From Fragilariopsis cylindrus CCMP1102 (Eukaryota > Bacillariophyta > Bacillariophyceae > Bacillariales > Bacillariaceae), in the NCBI GenBank assembly GCA_900095095.1, contig FMBT01000148.1, positions 1-64,000 on the forward strand: a DNA stretch of 64,000 bases. Reading direction: 5' to 3'. The translations under genes were made by a program, and so were the position numbers. Shown in pieces: positions 44,547 to 56,971 of this stretch. The notes beneath the pieces are model-generated. The model was not told where the DNA came from, searched no databases, and saw nothing but the letters and a program-made list of their open reading frames with translations. Positions within the stretch are counted from its first letter, which is position 1; every line of letters begins with the position of its first letter.

Positions 44547-47500
44547 ATGAATGAAAGATCATCCACAAGAACCACATCGAAAGCAGTAGCTATGAGTAGT
44601 TGTACAGCAGTACAAGATGATTTCACTACACCTGATCGATCAAAGCAATGTTGGCTGCTGCAGCCAACGGTCATCATGGACATCATCATCATCATCGTCA
44701 TCATAATAGCACAGAAGAAAAGAAAGAAGATCGAATGAATAGTAGCAACAATACCACGAATGATAATATCAATAGTAGTACTAATAGTACATTAGTAACA
44801 CCATCTGATTCCTTTTCAACAGCTGCTGCAAATAGGAAAGAAAATGCTGCTGCAGCTGCACGAGCAGCAGCATCGAAGAAGAAGAATACGACGACGACGA
44901 CGTCTGCATCATCTGTGTCTACAAGTACAAGTATGATAAAACAGGAGGATAATAAACTAGTTAGATTTGATAGTAACAATAACACAAAGAATCAACAGCA
45001 GCAGCAGGATCAGGAACAACAGAAGAAATATGTTCTGTAGGATCTGCTGATGGAGGGGAATCATCATCATCATTATCTCCAACTTCTTCATCAAAACTTG
45101 GTTTAGTATCTCGTAGAGGTAGAAGTACATCATTATCATCACCGGGTAGTCGATCATTAGTACCACCACCAATCGGTGCTATACCATCAAAGGAAGCAGC
45201 GGAAGCTGCTGCTGCTGTATTAGAATTTAAAACATTTCGTAGTCCGGAACGGAGATACCAAAAAGAAACTAAAGATGATGAGAATAGTGAAGAAACAATA
45301 ATAATAGCAATAGTGTTGGTAGTAGTATACACCCTCCGAATTCATCATTAGCACCAAGAGATAATACTTCTACTAAAGCTTCCGGTGATGATACACTCCC
45401 CAAGAAAAAAAGTTCAACAGCAGCAACATTAATATCAACAACAAGTGCTCATAATACATCTTCGTTCAAAAAGAGTAGTAATGTTACTTTTTCACCGGTA
45501 CCATTACCGAGAATTTCTGGTGATAAGGTGAGAGTTTTTGAGACAAATAGTTTATCTTTTGAGAGAGAGAGAGAGAGAAAGATATCAAATAAGGATGTGA
45601 TGTTTATTTCTCTTTTAATTCTCTGGGTGTGATGTCATGTCAGTGTGAATGGATTCTCATTTTTTTTTTTTTTTTTTCCCTCGTTTTGTTATGATGATAA
45701 TCACAGTTTATGAAAACACCTATAAAATCACCGACAGGAGGACGATTCACAAGTCTACCAACTTTAGACGATGATGCATTGGGGTCACCGGGTGCTATAT
45801 TTCTTTCTCCTACTCGTACTCCAACGTATTTTCATCATATCGATAGAAATGCCACCACAACTACCAATCTGAAAGATAGTGCCGTTTCTGCCATTGGTTC
45901 TTCTACGGATTCATGCACGAACGTCACCAGAGCAGCACTACCACTAACGCCACGAACACCAAAATATGGTGCTGGTGGATTTGGTGGTGTTGGTGATCAA
46001 TTGGATGGTGGTCGACTCTTGGCAACTCCTACAGATTTTGCCTATGATTATGGGAAGAACACTGGAACAACGCCTGGTTCCTTACTCGATACATCGAACG
46101 TATTGGCATGGTTGCATTCACCCACAGCGAATGGATTATTTTCACCGGGTGGACTGGGTTCTATGTTGAATACACCTCGGGCTGGTGGTACAGGATCAAT
46201 CCTAAGGACACCGCATACACCGACGTTTAGTACATCCTTCTTCTTTTCAGATGTTGCTGGTTTGCCAAGAGGAGATTGTGCATCACCTACCAAGTCTCCT
46301 GCAAAATCTCATATTGGTGTTGCTGCTGCAGCTGGGGGTGGTGCCACTGCCACCAACGCTTCTGATCCTGGCGGAAAACAACGAGGTACGAATAATGGTC
46401 GTGGTAACAACAACATTATCTGTATTTCTCCTCTGTCCTCATATCACAAATCAAAGAATGGTCCATTAGGACCGAATTCTCCCAAGATCAATTACAAGGA
46501 TATGTTTGCATCTCCTGCCGAACGATCAGGAATGGCGATGCTGGGACGAAAAGCTCATGGTGGTACTACTGGTGGGGTTCAACGTGGAGGTAATTTAGAC
46601 GCTGTTCATTTAGCAGAACGCGATTTGATGGAAGATGAAGACCTGAGCGTTCTGCTACAGTTAGCTTCTAGTACACCTCGTCCGGCAGCGGCAGTATCAG
46701 GAGGATCAGGAATTTCCACCAACGATCGTACGGCTGTGACATCATCAGCATCTACTACGACTGCTGCAGATGGTACGACTGTCTTCCGATCATCGTCTCG
46801 AGATGGCAAAAATGGCGAGAATGAAAACCTACCGTCGCTTCAGCTTCCCATTATTGGTGATCAAGCCGGTGATGTACAAGGTACAACGCTTACCAGAAAA
46901 ATTCATTCGCGAGATCACTATGATAATATGACAGATGATCGAGGAATAAGACCGATTCATCAAACGAGTGGCGGATCTACTGTTGGTACCACAAAAAACA
47001 ATAATGCGTCCGATAATGGGTATACACCACCAATCACCGGTAGTATGCAACATCCAGCTCAACGTAGCGCTTACCCTATGCCAACGCATTTTCCTCCCCA
47101 TCACGAATCACCATATTATCCTTCATTACATCCTGCGATGACACACGGAGGGAGTATGCGTGTCATTGTAGGTGGACCGCCTCCAAATCGTGGAGGGAAA
47201 TCTTCTGGGGATTCGTCACAGCGTGTTCGGACCTATACGATCGGTCCTCGTGGGGAATACCCACCACCTCCTTACCCTCCTCCACCGTCACATTATCCGC
47301 ATCATCGCCCAGCTCATCCTCCACCTCATGCTCATCTACATCCACACTATAGTCGCTATCCGCCGCCACCACCTCCTCATCCTCACAGCCATAGTCAAAA
47401 CGCACATAGGCAGCATATGCCTCTGTATGGGGGAGCACCTCCCACCAAAGCTAAAACGGGGAAGAAACAATCATTGGGGAAGACAACTAATACTAGTAAA

Positions 47501-47983
47501 ACTGGAGTGAAACGTCCAGCTACAACATCGGCACCGAAAGCACCACCATCCGCGAAAAAGGCAAAGAAACCGTCATCACAGAGCGCACCAAAGAAGAAAA
47601 ATAGATCGCCACCACTGGTTGACAAGGCAGAACGTCTTGCTGCTGCAGCAACCATAGAAGCTGTCAATCAAGCTAGTGGTGGAAAGAATAACAAGGCTGC
47701 GGCTCTTGCTGCAGCTATTCTTCGGGGCGTTACTATGCGGCCATCGGGAAAATGGCAAGCACAACTTTACTTTGCGGGGAAATCAAGATATATTGGTGTT
47801 TTTGATACACGGGAAAAAGCAGCTCTTGCGTACGAAATTGCAAGAGAAAAATTGAAATCCGAAAAATCAGCTGAAGGTGGGGGTGTATTGAGTCCGAAGA
47901 GAACAGAAGCAGCAGTCAACGCAGCACGGAAAGCGGCGTTTGAAGGTGTAAACGAACGCGATCCTAGGCTAGCAGGGAAATAA
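44547..47983 (+). CDS. AP2/ERF-domain DNA-binding protein, low-complexity
   Basis: Nuclear regulator candidate. Exon 1 is about 44547-45527 and exon 2 is 45707-47983 (intron GTGAGA..CAG, containing a GA run and a 20-T tract). Exon 1 is Asn/Ser/Ala/Gln-rich with three apparent frame changes (about 44650, 45035 and 45305). Exon 2 is intact for 758 codons: many proline-directed phospho-site-like motifs (LTPRTPKYG, SILRTPHTPTF, SPTRTPTYF), a His/Pro-rich tract (about 47090-47400), basic Lys-rich NLS-like sequences, and near the C-terminus one AP2 domain (RGVTMRPSGKWQAQLYFAGK, SRYIGVFDTREKAALAYEIA). AP2 proteins in diatoms usually have one or two such domains in long disordered chains. Targets are unknown. 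Confidence 0.85.
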
Positions 47984-48384
47984 TTCTTTCACGGGGTTGA
48001 ACAACAACAAACAATTTTTTTAACAATACATTTTGTCAATGATAAGTTACTAGATAAATACTAGATTACTGTACTTCAAGTAGTGTATTATCATTATTAT
48101 TTGCTGGCATTTCTCCATGGAAAATTCACTCAAATTTTTAATTCTAGAAACATCTAAACTTAATAAAAATTACAAATTATCGAACATACCAACGCCAATT
48201 TATCTTTACATAATAATAATTGTAGCAGCAGGAAGTAGTTGTGTACGGTGCAAAGCACTCAGACATCAGCTGAAACGATAGATCTAACTTCCGTTTGCTT
48301 TTTTGTCTGATATTCATTTGGATATTCAATAAAAGTAAAATCTAATCTAATTATGTAAATTAACAATCTGAGGGAGTTCTTTTT
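47984..48384. other. Convergent 3' spacer
   Basis: AT-rich 3' regions of the AP2 and GH5 genes. Nothing else recognised. Confidence 0.5.
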
Positions 48385-50181
48385 TCAAATGTTCATCTGA
48401 CGCAATGCATTGTATTCCCCACGTTGTCTTCCAAACCCGTATTGATCCTTTAGAAAGACATGCCATATGCCGTAACCAAAGAAGACTAAGGCAAAGAATC
48501 GGAACCAATGAAAACTCCTTGATTTTTCCTTCTTCAATGTATTATTTGAAGTCGGAATTTCCAATGGCTCGCTTTTATCTTTATTAGGATTGTTCGTACT
48601 ACGACTACTACCCCCGGTATTCCCTCCTCCAGCGTGGGACACAACATAGTCGTCATCAATAGCAGGACCAAGCCTAGTTTTGACTTTTTGAGGATCTGGG
48701 AATTGTTTTACAATGTTCATGTTGTCAATAGTTTTCGCAGCAATTTCTTGACACGAACCAAAGAGGGATGCAGAATTAGTATATTTATCAGGTATTTCAG
48801 GAATCCATCCTTCCTTTACACCTCTCGAAAAATCCCATTCCGCGAATGCTCCGCCTTCCATCTTTAGTGTATAGAAGAACCAGCCACTTGATGCACCAGT
48901 ATCGACACTTTCATACGAAACCATTTGAGCTTGGACATGATGTTCCAAGAATTCCTTCCTTTCTTCGCTCAACGTTCGCTCCATCATTGCTACCTTTTGA
49001 TCCATCTGATTTTTTGGGTCCTGAATTTCTTTCATAATTTCTTTCACCATTTCCTTCGGTAGAATATCATATGCCGCACTCCATTCACCAACAATCCTTG
49101 AAACTCCATTAGATGGTTTAGTGTTCTTCGGATGATCTTCATAACAACAACTAGATGTTTCTTTAGCAAGTTTGGCACAGGTATATGCAATATGCTGCTT
49201 TGGAGAAAGGGCACGTTCGTTTTGATTAAAAACATGATAGTAGTGACTATCAATGTAGGTGTTGTTGTGCAGATTAGAATCATCCCACCATCCATTATTC
49301 CAATTGGCAGCATTAAACGAATCAGTCATGTATACCGCTGTATTATCTCCCATAATATCTCGAACGATTTTGAACGCATCGTTACTGTATTTTTCAATCT
49401 GAGTCTGGGGACAGTTTACAAACGGAGAGTTTAAGATACCAAAACCTGTAACTACATCTCGCAAGTTGTCATCCATGATGGCTTGCGATATGTCCTTGAT
49501 GGCATCGAGGCTTCGATTGACGTTTTCCGGCGACGTAATCCAATGCTGACACTCGGAAGCTTCTGGTAAGGATTCTCCAGTAACTTCGAAGCCATCCTGT
49601 GAACCAAATGTTGTATGCATATCGATCCAAACGTTGATGTTGTATTGTCGACACCAACCAACAAATCGAACAAAGTACAACCATTGTCCATCGATCCAAG
49701 GTTCGTCATCTAAAATATCATTCATTACATAATGTGGAAGGGGAACTCTTACGTACTCAACATTTGCCACTTCTGACAGGAATTTAACATCGTCCTTCGT
49801 TACAAAATTATCCCAATGAAAGCTCATATATTCCTTGGCGAGTGCCTTATTGGGAAATGAACTGAGTAAGGTTTTTTCATCCGTAGGATAATCTTTTGTA
49901 ATATCCTCCGTCAGTGTTTCAATCAAATGTGGTTTACAGGAATACAAATCGCAATATTTGTGTTTTTGACTGGAGGCTGGTGGCGCACTGATTTGATTAG
50001 GATAGAAACACCAGTCCCCTTGTAGTTGACATGAATTCAATGCAAATAAATATGGAGTAATGAATCTTTCTGCCAAAAGCCACCCCCCAATATTCACGCC
50101 TCTAATAAATTGTTTCTCAGCGACGACACTGGCAGTACAAGCGACGGAAATAACTAAAAGGAATATGGTGATCAATTTCAT
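48385..50181 (-). CDS. GH5 exo-beta-1,3-glucanase-like protein, membrane-anchored, acid/base residue replaced
   Basis: Uninterrupted 598-codon gene. It has a signal peptide (MKLITIFLLVISVACTASVV) followed by RGVNIGGWLLAERFITP, the hallmark of GH5 exo-1,3-glucanases (yeast Exg1 type). NINVWIDMHTTFGSQDGF (usually LDLHGAPGSQNGF) and IVGEWSAAYD, carrying the nucleophile Glu, are present. The acid/base motif, normally LNEP, reads GFGILNSPFVN: Ser (TCT) in place of Glu, which differs from GAA/GAG by more than one base. The C-terminus has one transmembrane helix (WFRFFALVFFGYGIWHVFL) and a short basic tail, so the domain faces the lumen or wall. Either hydrolysis is lost or the acid/base is supplied elsewhere; a role in beta-1,3-glucan (chrysolaminarin, callose) binding or remodelling is inference. 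Confidence 0.88.
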   Translation of the reverse strand: MKLITIFLLVISVACTASVVAEKQFIRGVNIGGWLLAERFITPYLFALNSCQLQGDWCFYPNQISAPPASSQKHKYCDLYSCKPHLIETLTEDITKDYPTDEKTLLSSFPNKALAKEYMSFHWDNFVTKDDVKFLSEVANVEYVRVPLPHYVMNDILDDEPWIDGQWLYFVRFVGWCRQYNINVWIDMHTTFGSQDGFEVTGESLPEASECQHWITSPENVNRSLDAIKDISQAIMDDNLRDVVTGFGILNSPFVNCPQTQIEKYSNDAFKIVRDIMGDNTAVYMTDSFNAANWNNGWWDDSNLHNNTYIDSHYYHVFNQNERALSPKQHIAYTCAKLAKETSSCCYEDHPKNTKPSNGVSRIVGEWSAAYDILPKEMVKEIMKEIQDPKNQMDQKVAMMERTLSEERKEFLEHHVQAQMVSYESVDTGASSGWFFYTLKMEGGAFAEWDFSRGVKEGWIPEIPDKYTNSASLFGSCQEIAAKTIDNMNIVKQFPDPQKVKTRLGPAIDDDYVVSHAGGGNTGGSSRSTNNPNKDKSEPLEIPTSNNTLKKEKSRSFHWFRFFALVFFGYGIWHVFLKDQYGFGRQRGEYNALRQMNI

Positions 50182-50878
50182 CGTTAGACTTTCGTTCGTA
50201 TAACGTTAGTTGTTCGACTTTATTGCATTAAAATTAATTAATCTTCGATGTTGTGTAGAATTTTGAGTGAAATAGTGAGCTTCTCTCCTTAGTATTCGTC
50301 TTGTCCGTGGCTTCAGCAACAGCAACGCACAGTACAAGCCCAGTTGATAAGTTGAAAAATTGTCACAGCGGCGTTTTTGTAAGAAAAGACAAGATCATAA
50401 GATTGAAAATGGCAAAGATTCGAAATTCATTCGCTTCGACTTGTTTTTCATAAGTAGCCATCACTACAATCTCAAAAGGTAAAAATTACAAATACTGACT
50501 GTATCATGTTCCTGCGAAAATAAAAATTGAGCAAACTATTCTTAGATTTTCCTGTCGTCCCCTATCAAACACAAAACTTCCATGAAAAAGGGGGAAGTTT
50601 TGTTTTTTATTGTTTTACATTTTTGCGCGTACCAAAAATGAATGGATGCGAGGTTGTGAAATTCACTTATTTTTTAGATAATATTTTTTACATGCTTTCT
50701 TCGAGATTTTTACGTGCATTCTCGAATCTTTGGCTCGTCATCCAACAACAAACAAACGATACTGTAGCTGCCACACTACTGCCTTGTACCTTGACGACAA
50801 GTTAAGAGAGAGTTTTCGTTCCAATACAATTATAGTATTTCATTTAGATTGATATTCGGAAGATCAGAATATATCACC
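50182..50878. other. Divergent promoter region (GH5-like / pyruvate kinase)
   Basis: About 700 bp between two divergent starts. No ORF or motif stands out. Confidence 0.5.
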
Positions 50879-52977
50879 ATGTTTTCTCAAGTAATTGCAA
50901 GACAATGTTGTCGACAAGTAACAAAGCAAGGAGTAGTAGTACCTGCGATGTCAGGACTTATTTCGTCGTCGTCGTCGTCGATGATGATTAATTCACGTCG
51001 TAGTTTCTCGGACACGAAGTATACTGCAACACCACTTAAAACGAGCTTCAATCTAATCGATCCAATCTTGATTAATAGTAAAATTGGATCCTCGGAACAC
51101 TCCCGTCTACCACTGACGAAAATTGTTGCTACCATTGGACCGACATCTGAACAAGCAGAACCATTAAAAAAAGTCGTTGAAGCTGGAATGAAGATTATGA
51201 GACTGAATTTTTCCCATGCAACAACCGAAGAAGTCGAATTACGATTGACTAATCTTGCATTGTGTCAGGTACGTCATTTTTGTTTTTCTTTTTGACCTTA
51301 CTATTATTAGGAGGGTAATCTGTCAAAGCAACATAATTTTTTGTTCTGCTATTCTTTCTTTTTGACTGTTGATGAAAGTAAATATGAAAGAAGACAAAAA
51401 AGTTGACTAACCATTTTGTTGTTGTTGTTGTTGTTGTTTTATGTGTAGGACTCGTACGATTTTGATGGTCCAATCGATAAGGTACAAGACGTCCGAGCTA
51501 CACTTCTTGATACACGTGGACCAGAGATCCGATCGGGTAAATTAGCTCACGATGATTCGGGACATGAGACTATTCAACTTCAAAAGAATGACACCATTAC
51601 ACTTCAAACCTCTGAAGAATATGCAGAAGCATCAACAGATAAAGACCTGTTCATCAATTACAGCAAATTACATTTATGTATGAAACCTGGAATGAAAGTG
51701 TTGTTAGATGATGGAGCTGCAATCCTCACCGTTGTATCAATCAACGAAAGCGATGGAACTGTTGTTTGTAGTGTCGACAATTCAGCAGAGTTACGTAGTC
51801 GTGCCGGTGTCAATATACCTAATGCTGAAACAGACTTACCAGCTATGTCTGAAAAGGATAAAACAGATATCAAATATGGGTTAGAAATTGATGTCGATTA
51901 TGTTGCTGCATCCTTCATCCAAACGGCTGATGGTGTAAGAGAAATTCGAAATTATATGATAGAATGTGCGAAGGAATTAGGTGTGGCTGATCGACCATTG
52001 CCTCTTATCATTTCTAAGATTGAAAGTGCATCAGCATTGAAACATTTCGATGAAATCCTTGAAGAATCGGACGGTATAATGGTTGCTAGGGGTGGTACGT
52101 CGTGATATATCTATGATTTTGCTGAAGTATGCAGTCTGTCAAAGATTCTCACCGTCAATTTGTTTTACTAATGCTGTTCATGCAAACCGTCTCACCATTG
52201 TTATTTATATACGATCTCTTTCTTGAACTGTGTTCATCATACTTCATTCAACTATTATTACGAATATTCTACTGCTCTGCCGTTAGACCTGGGAGTTGAG
52301 ATTCCAATAATGCAAGTTACAAATGCACAAAAGGAGATGGTAGCTGCGTGCAATTCTGTAGGTAAACCTGTCATAGTAGCAACCCAAATGCTCGAAAGCA
52401 TGGCAAAAAATCCTCGACCAACTCGGGCTGAAGTTTCTGATGTGACTAATGCCGTTTATGATGGTGCTGATGCAGTTATGACAAGTGGTGAAACAGCCAA
52501 AGGCAAATACCCTAACGAAACGATCAAAATGATGACGGATATCATTTTATCAGCCGAGCACTTTATGCGTCAGGTTCCTTGGATAGTTTATACGCTCCTC
52601 GATCAAGTTTGTTCACGGGTGACAGTAGCGATCCTATGACTGCGGTCGCCAAAGGAGCGGTCGCGGCCAGTTTAACTAACGACTGTAAGGCTATCTTGGT
52701 TTTTACAGAGACTGGTAAGCTACCTTCCTTGGTAGCTGCTTTTCGACCGAACTGTCCAATTGTCACCTTTTGCCCCACTAGCAAAGTTGCCCGTCAGCTT
52801 ATTTTGACCAGAGGCGTCTACCCGATAGTTGGACTGCAGGATACTACTGACGACGAAGAAATGATTGAAATTGCTATGAAAGAAGCTGAACGTATGGGCT
52901 TTGTCTCTAAGGGGGACTCTATTGCAGCCATTTATGCCGATCCAAAATCTACCACTTTCAAGCTTGCTCAAGTATAA
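50879..52977 (+). CDS. PK: Pyruvate kinase, probably mitochondrial
   Basis: Converts phosphoenolpyruvate and ADP to pyruvate and ATP. Exons 50879-51268, 51449-52094 and 52287-52977. The N-terminal 60 residues ([20 protein letters not shown], then RRSFSD) look like a mitochondrial presequence; several diatom PKs are organellar. Core motifs: [40 protein letters not shown], the B domain, [30 protein letters not shown] across intron 2, [20 protein letters not shown], and [15 protein letters not shown] (usually MLSGETA). The C domain ends at FKLAQV. One frame change occurs near 52575, between HFMR and [15 protein letters not shown], within otherwise continuous homology. An allosteric site cannot be assigned. 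Confidence 0.95.
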
Positions 52978-53109
52978 TTAAGTAGATTTTTATATGTACT
53001 AAAATTACATTTACTACAAGTTCAATTTATTCGTCTATAGATGGATGTAAAATATTGCTTTACTTAAGATTAGAACTTTTAAATCTAAGCCAGCAGCTGC
53101 GTACTTGTA

Positions 53110-53150
53110 CTACTAGCTACTAGCTACTAGCTACTAGCTACTAGCTACTA
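53110..53150. repeat. 7-bp microsatellite (CTACTAG)
   Basis: 5.9 perfect copies in the 3' spacer between PK and SufD; each unit has a CTAG core. Confidence 0.95.
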
Positions 53151-53201
53151 CATGGTAAAGAAGGTATTGGTGATTTCAACTAGCTGTCGTCGCGTTTTTA
53201 T

Positions 53202-55456
53202 TTAACTACTTTGGAATTCACCCCTAACCGCTCGTTCGCCCTGTGGCACAACGTTTTGTAGACGCTTGATCAATCGACTTTGAAGTCCCTCTTCACTATC
53301 CACAGACTGTAGCATAACTGGGTCCACCTCGCTGCAAACATCATCCGCAAATGCATACATCAGGAGATTCCTTGACTGATTAGTATCAAGCCCTCTGGAT
53401 CGGAGGTAAAATAGTTCTTCTTCGGACAAATCGGAAACGGTAGCACCATGAGTACACTGTACATCATCGGCAATAATTTCTAAAGATGGTACCGCCCATG
53501 CACGTGATCTATCACTCAATAGGATAGTTCTGGATATTTGTTGACTATCTGTTTGCTGCGCGCTCTGTTCGACACGGATACGGCCGCGAAAGGCTCCAGT
53601 AGCTCTTCCTCCGATCATATTCTTTTGGATCTGCTCGCTTGTGGTACCTTGAGCGGCATGATGGATGTTTGTCTTACAATCTGTTCTTTGATTTCCGCCA
53701 GATAGGAAGAATCCATTCAATTTGACATGTGCACGTGGTCGTAACAAGGCAACCGAATGAGCGATTCTAATTCTACCACTTCCACCGACGCTCATCACAG
53801 TTCCTGCATAAGTTCCATCATCACCTATTACATTAACTTCAATAGCATCTAAATGTGTGTCCTTCGTTGCGGCACGTTCTGCTTCTACATAACGTGCGAT
53901 TGGTTCGCCCTCACCAAAGCTGTTATCACTTTTTTCAACACCGGCAGTTACCATACCTCCAGTCTCCTCAAGGAACGAGTGTGTAACATTGGCACCCTCC
54001 TTAACAAAAACTTGTGTATATCCATTGTAAAGTTTAGGAACAGCCTCACTTTTGTCATCTAAATCAACACATGCCTGTACAACAGACAACCGACTCTTTT
54101 CTTCAGCAACAACTAAAACTCTTGGATGAAACGCCATACCATCACAGTCGGAATTCTTCGCCGCCCCTCCACTATTTGTTACAGCATTCAGGATCAAAAC
54201 TGGTTTAGGATGTTCATCGATCCCTTCATCAAGACCTTTTGGTGCTCGGACATATGCAACGGCACCAGTCCGTCTGGTATTTAATGCCGCAAAACAAGCT
54301 GTTCCTTGTTGTGTATTAATAGCGAATTGGGAAATAGGTTCACCTAAGTTATGATCAGGTCCACTAAGTTTCTTGAACGAATTACAGTATGTGTCCTCTC
54401 CGGTCGGTACGGGTGCTGCAAGTTCATCCGTGTGTCCATCTGTCAGTCTGGACAAGTATGATTTTACATCCTCAGTAACGACGGAACTATTATCATCAAT
54501 ATTTCCAATATTAACAGCCAAATCATCCTTCTCTATTGATAATTGGGGTACAAATCGACCATTAATGTATACCAATCGAGCCTGACACTTATCATCTGGA
54601 ATCCAACTTCCACCATTTTCTAATTGTACTCTGTAGTCTGTAATTTCCTCTTCAGTCAATTCTACAATCTTACCATTATCTTCACAACTTCCGGAATAAT
54701 CCTGGTTGACCATACTAGATACATCAAAGTTCCTCCACGTTTCTGCATTCCTCCTCGGTGTAGGTAAACCAAATTCTTCCAATCCAAAGGCAGGTACTAA
54801 TGGTGTCCAGGGTAGTTTCGTACTAACGTATGGAGTCCATTCCTCGTCATCTTCTGGCAGTGCGATCTATTTAAACAAAAAGACAAAATATATATATACA
54901 TATAAGTGAGAATGAAGTAGCCGTACTTCGAACAAACAAGACACTGCTTGATCAATACACACACACACAAACACACACAAACATATATATACATACATCA
55001 TTAATTAGAGGGACTGCTGTAGTTAAAATCTTTCTCGCATCATCAGCTAACGAGCCCATAATCCCTTGTTGGTCTTCATTTCCTAATAAATCGCCAAACC
55101 ACTTATCACATTGTTCATCAAGGTTGGAGCGACGTGATAAACGGAAGGATTCATGGTCAGGAACTTCGTAGTCGACACCTGCAACATATTCCTTTTTCTT
55201 CGTCTTCTTATTATTTTTATACCCTTCAGAACGTTCACCGTCCTCCGCATCTTCATCGGTAAGATCCGCTTCCGGTCCTAGGCCGATACTAACGCGTAGT
55301 GATGATGTCGTTGACGATGAAAAAGATGACCTCTATGATTGGTGCCGGTATTCGAAGAAGTAGTAGTGAAAGCAGTTGTGGTATGATATGTTGATGGCAT
55401 CCCAAAAAGACAACCAACACAAAATAAGGTAACGTTTTCCGATGGTATTTTTTCAT
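53202..55456 (-). CDS. SUFD: Plastid Fe-S cluster assembly protein SufD
   Basis: Subunit of the SufBCD scaffold. Diatom plastid genomes keep sufB and sufC, so nuclear SufD must be imported. Exon 1 is 55456-54997 and exon 2 is 54866-53202; the junction reads VPLIND|IALPEDDEEW. The start MKKYHRKTLPYFVLVVFLG is a signal peptide, followed (after a frame change near 55410) by a Thr/Ser-rich transit-like stretch with TTAFTTTSS; a second change occurs near 55290. Exon 2 is clean: FVPQLSIEKDDLAVNI, then the beta-helix core with EGANVTHSFLEETGG, NVIGDDGTYAGTVMSVGGSG, HVKLNGFFLSGGNQRTDCKT, HHAAQGTTSEQIQKNMIGG, QISRTILLSDRSRAWAVPSL and DVQCTHGATVSDLSEEELFY, characteristic of SufB/SufD. The C-terminus is helical and ends at FQSS. 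Confidence 0.93.
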
Positions 55457-56971
55457 GTTTTGTTTTGTTTTGGGATGAATGTGGGTTGGCAAGAAAGCGG
55501 TTGGTTGTGTTGTGTTATGTTTATATAAATACACTAATGTCAGATTGGATTCATTCTTTGTAGTTGTTTGAGTCAATACAGCTGCAACCCTTCATGCATA
55601 CCGGTATGTATCAGGCTTTCATGAAGTTGAAATTCGGAACACAAATAAAATCCTAGTAGAAGATTGAATATGAAACATCATTCTTCGTCACCGCAAATCA
55701 CCGAAGAAGTAAATTCAGGGAATAATGGACAGACGCTGTATTCTGACTGAAAAAATCTGCTGACGTCACGTGCAAAGCACTTATTCTTTAATTCAAGAAT
55801 CACAATCTGAAATCAGAAATCATCTCGTGATTGAAAATATATATATATGCTATAATAGAGCAACAAAATAGTAAAAGTAATCATCAATAATTATTACATT
55901 GTGTGTTGGCTTTTTCCTTGCTGTACAGTTTCTCCGAAAAATTCATACTTTAGACTTATGTGGTATTGAGCCACTGAATAATGTTCACAATCCCTGCAGT
56001 ACATCATGTTGTAACAACTACTACATATTTTACATCACGCTTTGTTCCGAGTACTAATGCTTTATCTTTTAACCTTTACTAAGGTGTTTAGGTACTTCAA
56101 TTGGTATTTTCCTGTGGATTTTTGACTTCTTGTCACCGTGGCAGACAGTACTAGTTGTCAACAATTATTCTAACAGGATAAATATAGATGCACTTTATGT
56201 ATTATTTATTTTCCATCATCTTCCCTTATGGCTTGCTCTCCCTTTGTCTTTACTTTCATCACAGCAGCCTTCGATTGCTCTGTTTTTTGAATCTACTAGT
56301 ATTAGTTGCTTTCAAGCACATGGAACTTCCTTTTTAATATTATTCTCTCTAAGATATCTCTTTACTATTTATTTTGTACATATTTTTGCACTGTTACTTC
56401 TACATGCTTCTATATATTATATATATATTCTGTTATTATTATGAGCAAAGTGGAATTTGGATGCATTGCCGTATCTGATCTTTAAACATGGTCTCTTGTC
56501 TAATAGTACGATGCTTTGATTGATATTATTATGATTGAAGGGGAGCATCAAATCAATCCACCTGCAAAATCTAACAATATCCTCAAACTTGAGATACAAA
56601 TTTTAGATGGAACGTTCAGTTGCTACATTGAATATCCGTTATGGTTTACAATAAATCAACCTATAATGCCCTGTCATAGCATAAAAACCAAGATCACAAT
56701 CAATATTGCATCAGGCTTAGGATATTAGAAACTTAAATACAATAAACATAGTTAAAGGTTCAAAATTCTTTCCTACGTAGATTTTTTTTTAAATATAGTA
56801 GTACGTTTTATTCTAGTACAACTGCCATAGCGATATTAATTTTGTCGACAAAAGCGATAGTGTGTATGTTATCGATATGTCAAATTTTGATAATAGACTG
56901 GGAAAAGGTATTGTCAAACAATATGTTTTACAACAACAAAAAGCAAAAGATAAGGTAAGTGTATCTCCCAA
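55457..56971. other. 1.5-kb upstream region of SufD
   Basis: AT-rich and non-coding. Includes the TGACGTCACGTG composite element (listed separately) and a TA run near 55838-55850. No gene supported. Confidence 0.45.
55761..55772. promoter_or_regulatory. Composite TGACGTCA + CACGTG element
   Basis: TGACGTCACGTG fuses a CRE-type palindrome and a G-box, sharing four bases, about 305 bp upstream of the SufD ATG. ACGT-core elements of this type are bZIP/bHLH sites in photosynthetic eukaryotes; use here is inferred. Confidence 0.45.

Noticed and set aside
56876-56954. Exon-like plus-strand stretch (MSNFDNRLGKGIVKQYVLQQ, ending at GTAAGT)
   Set aside because: It runs into the 3' end of the CX9C gene on the other strand and no second exon was found.
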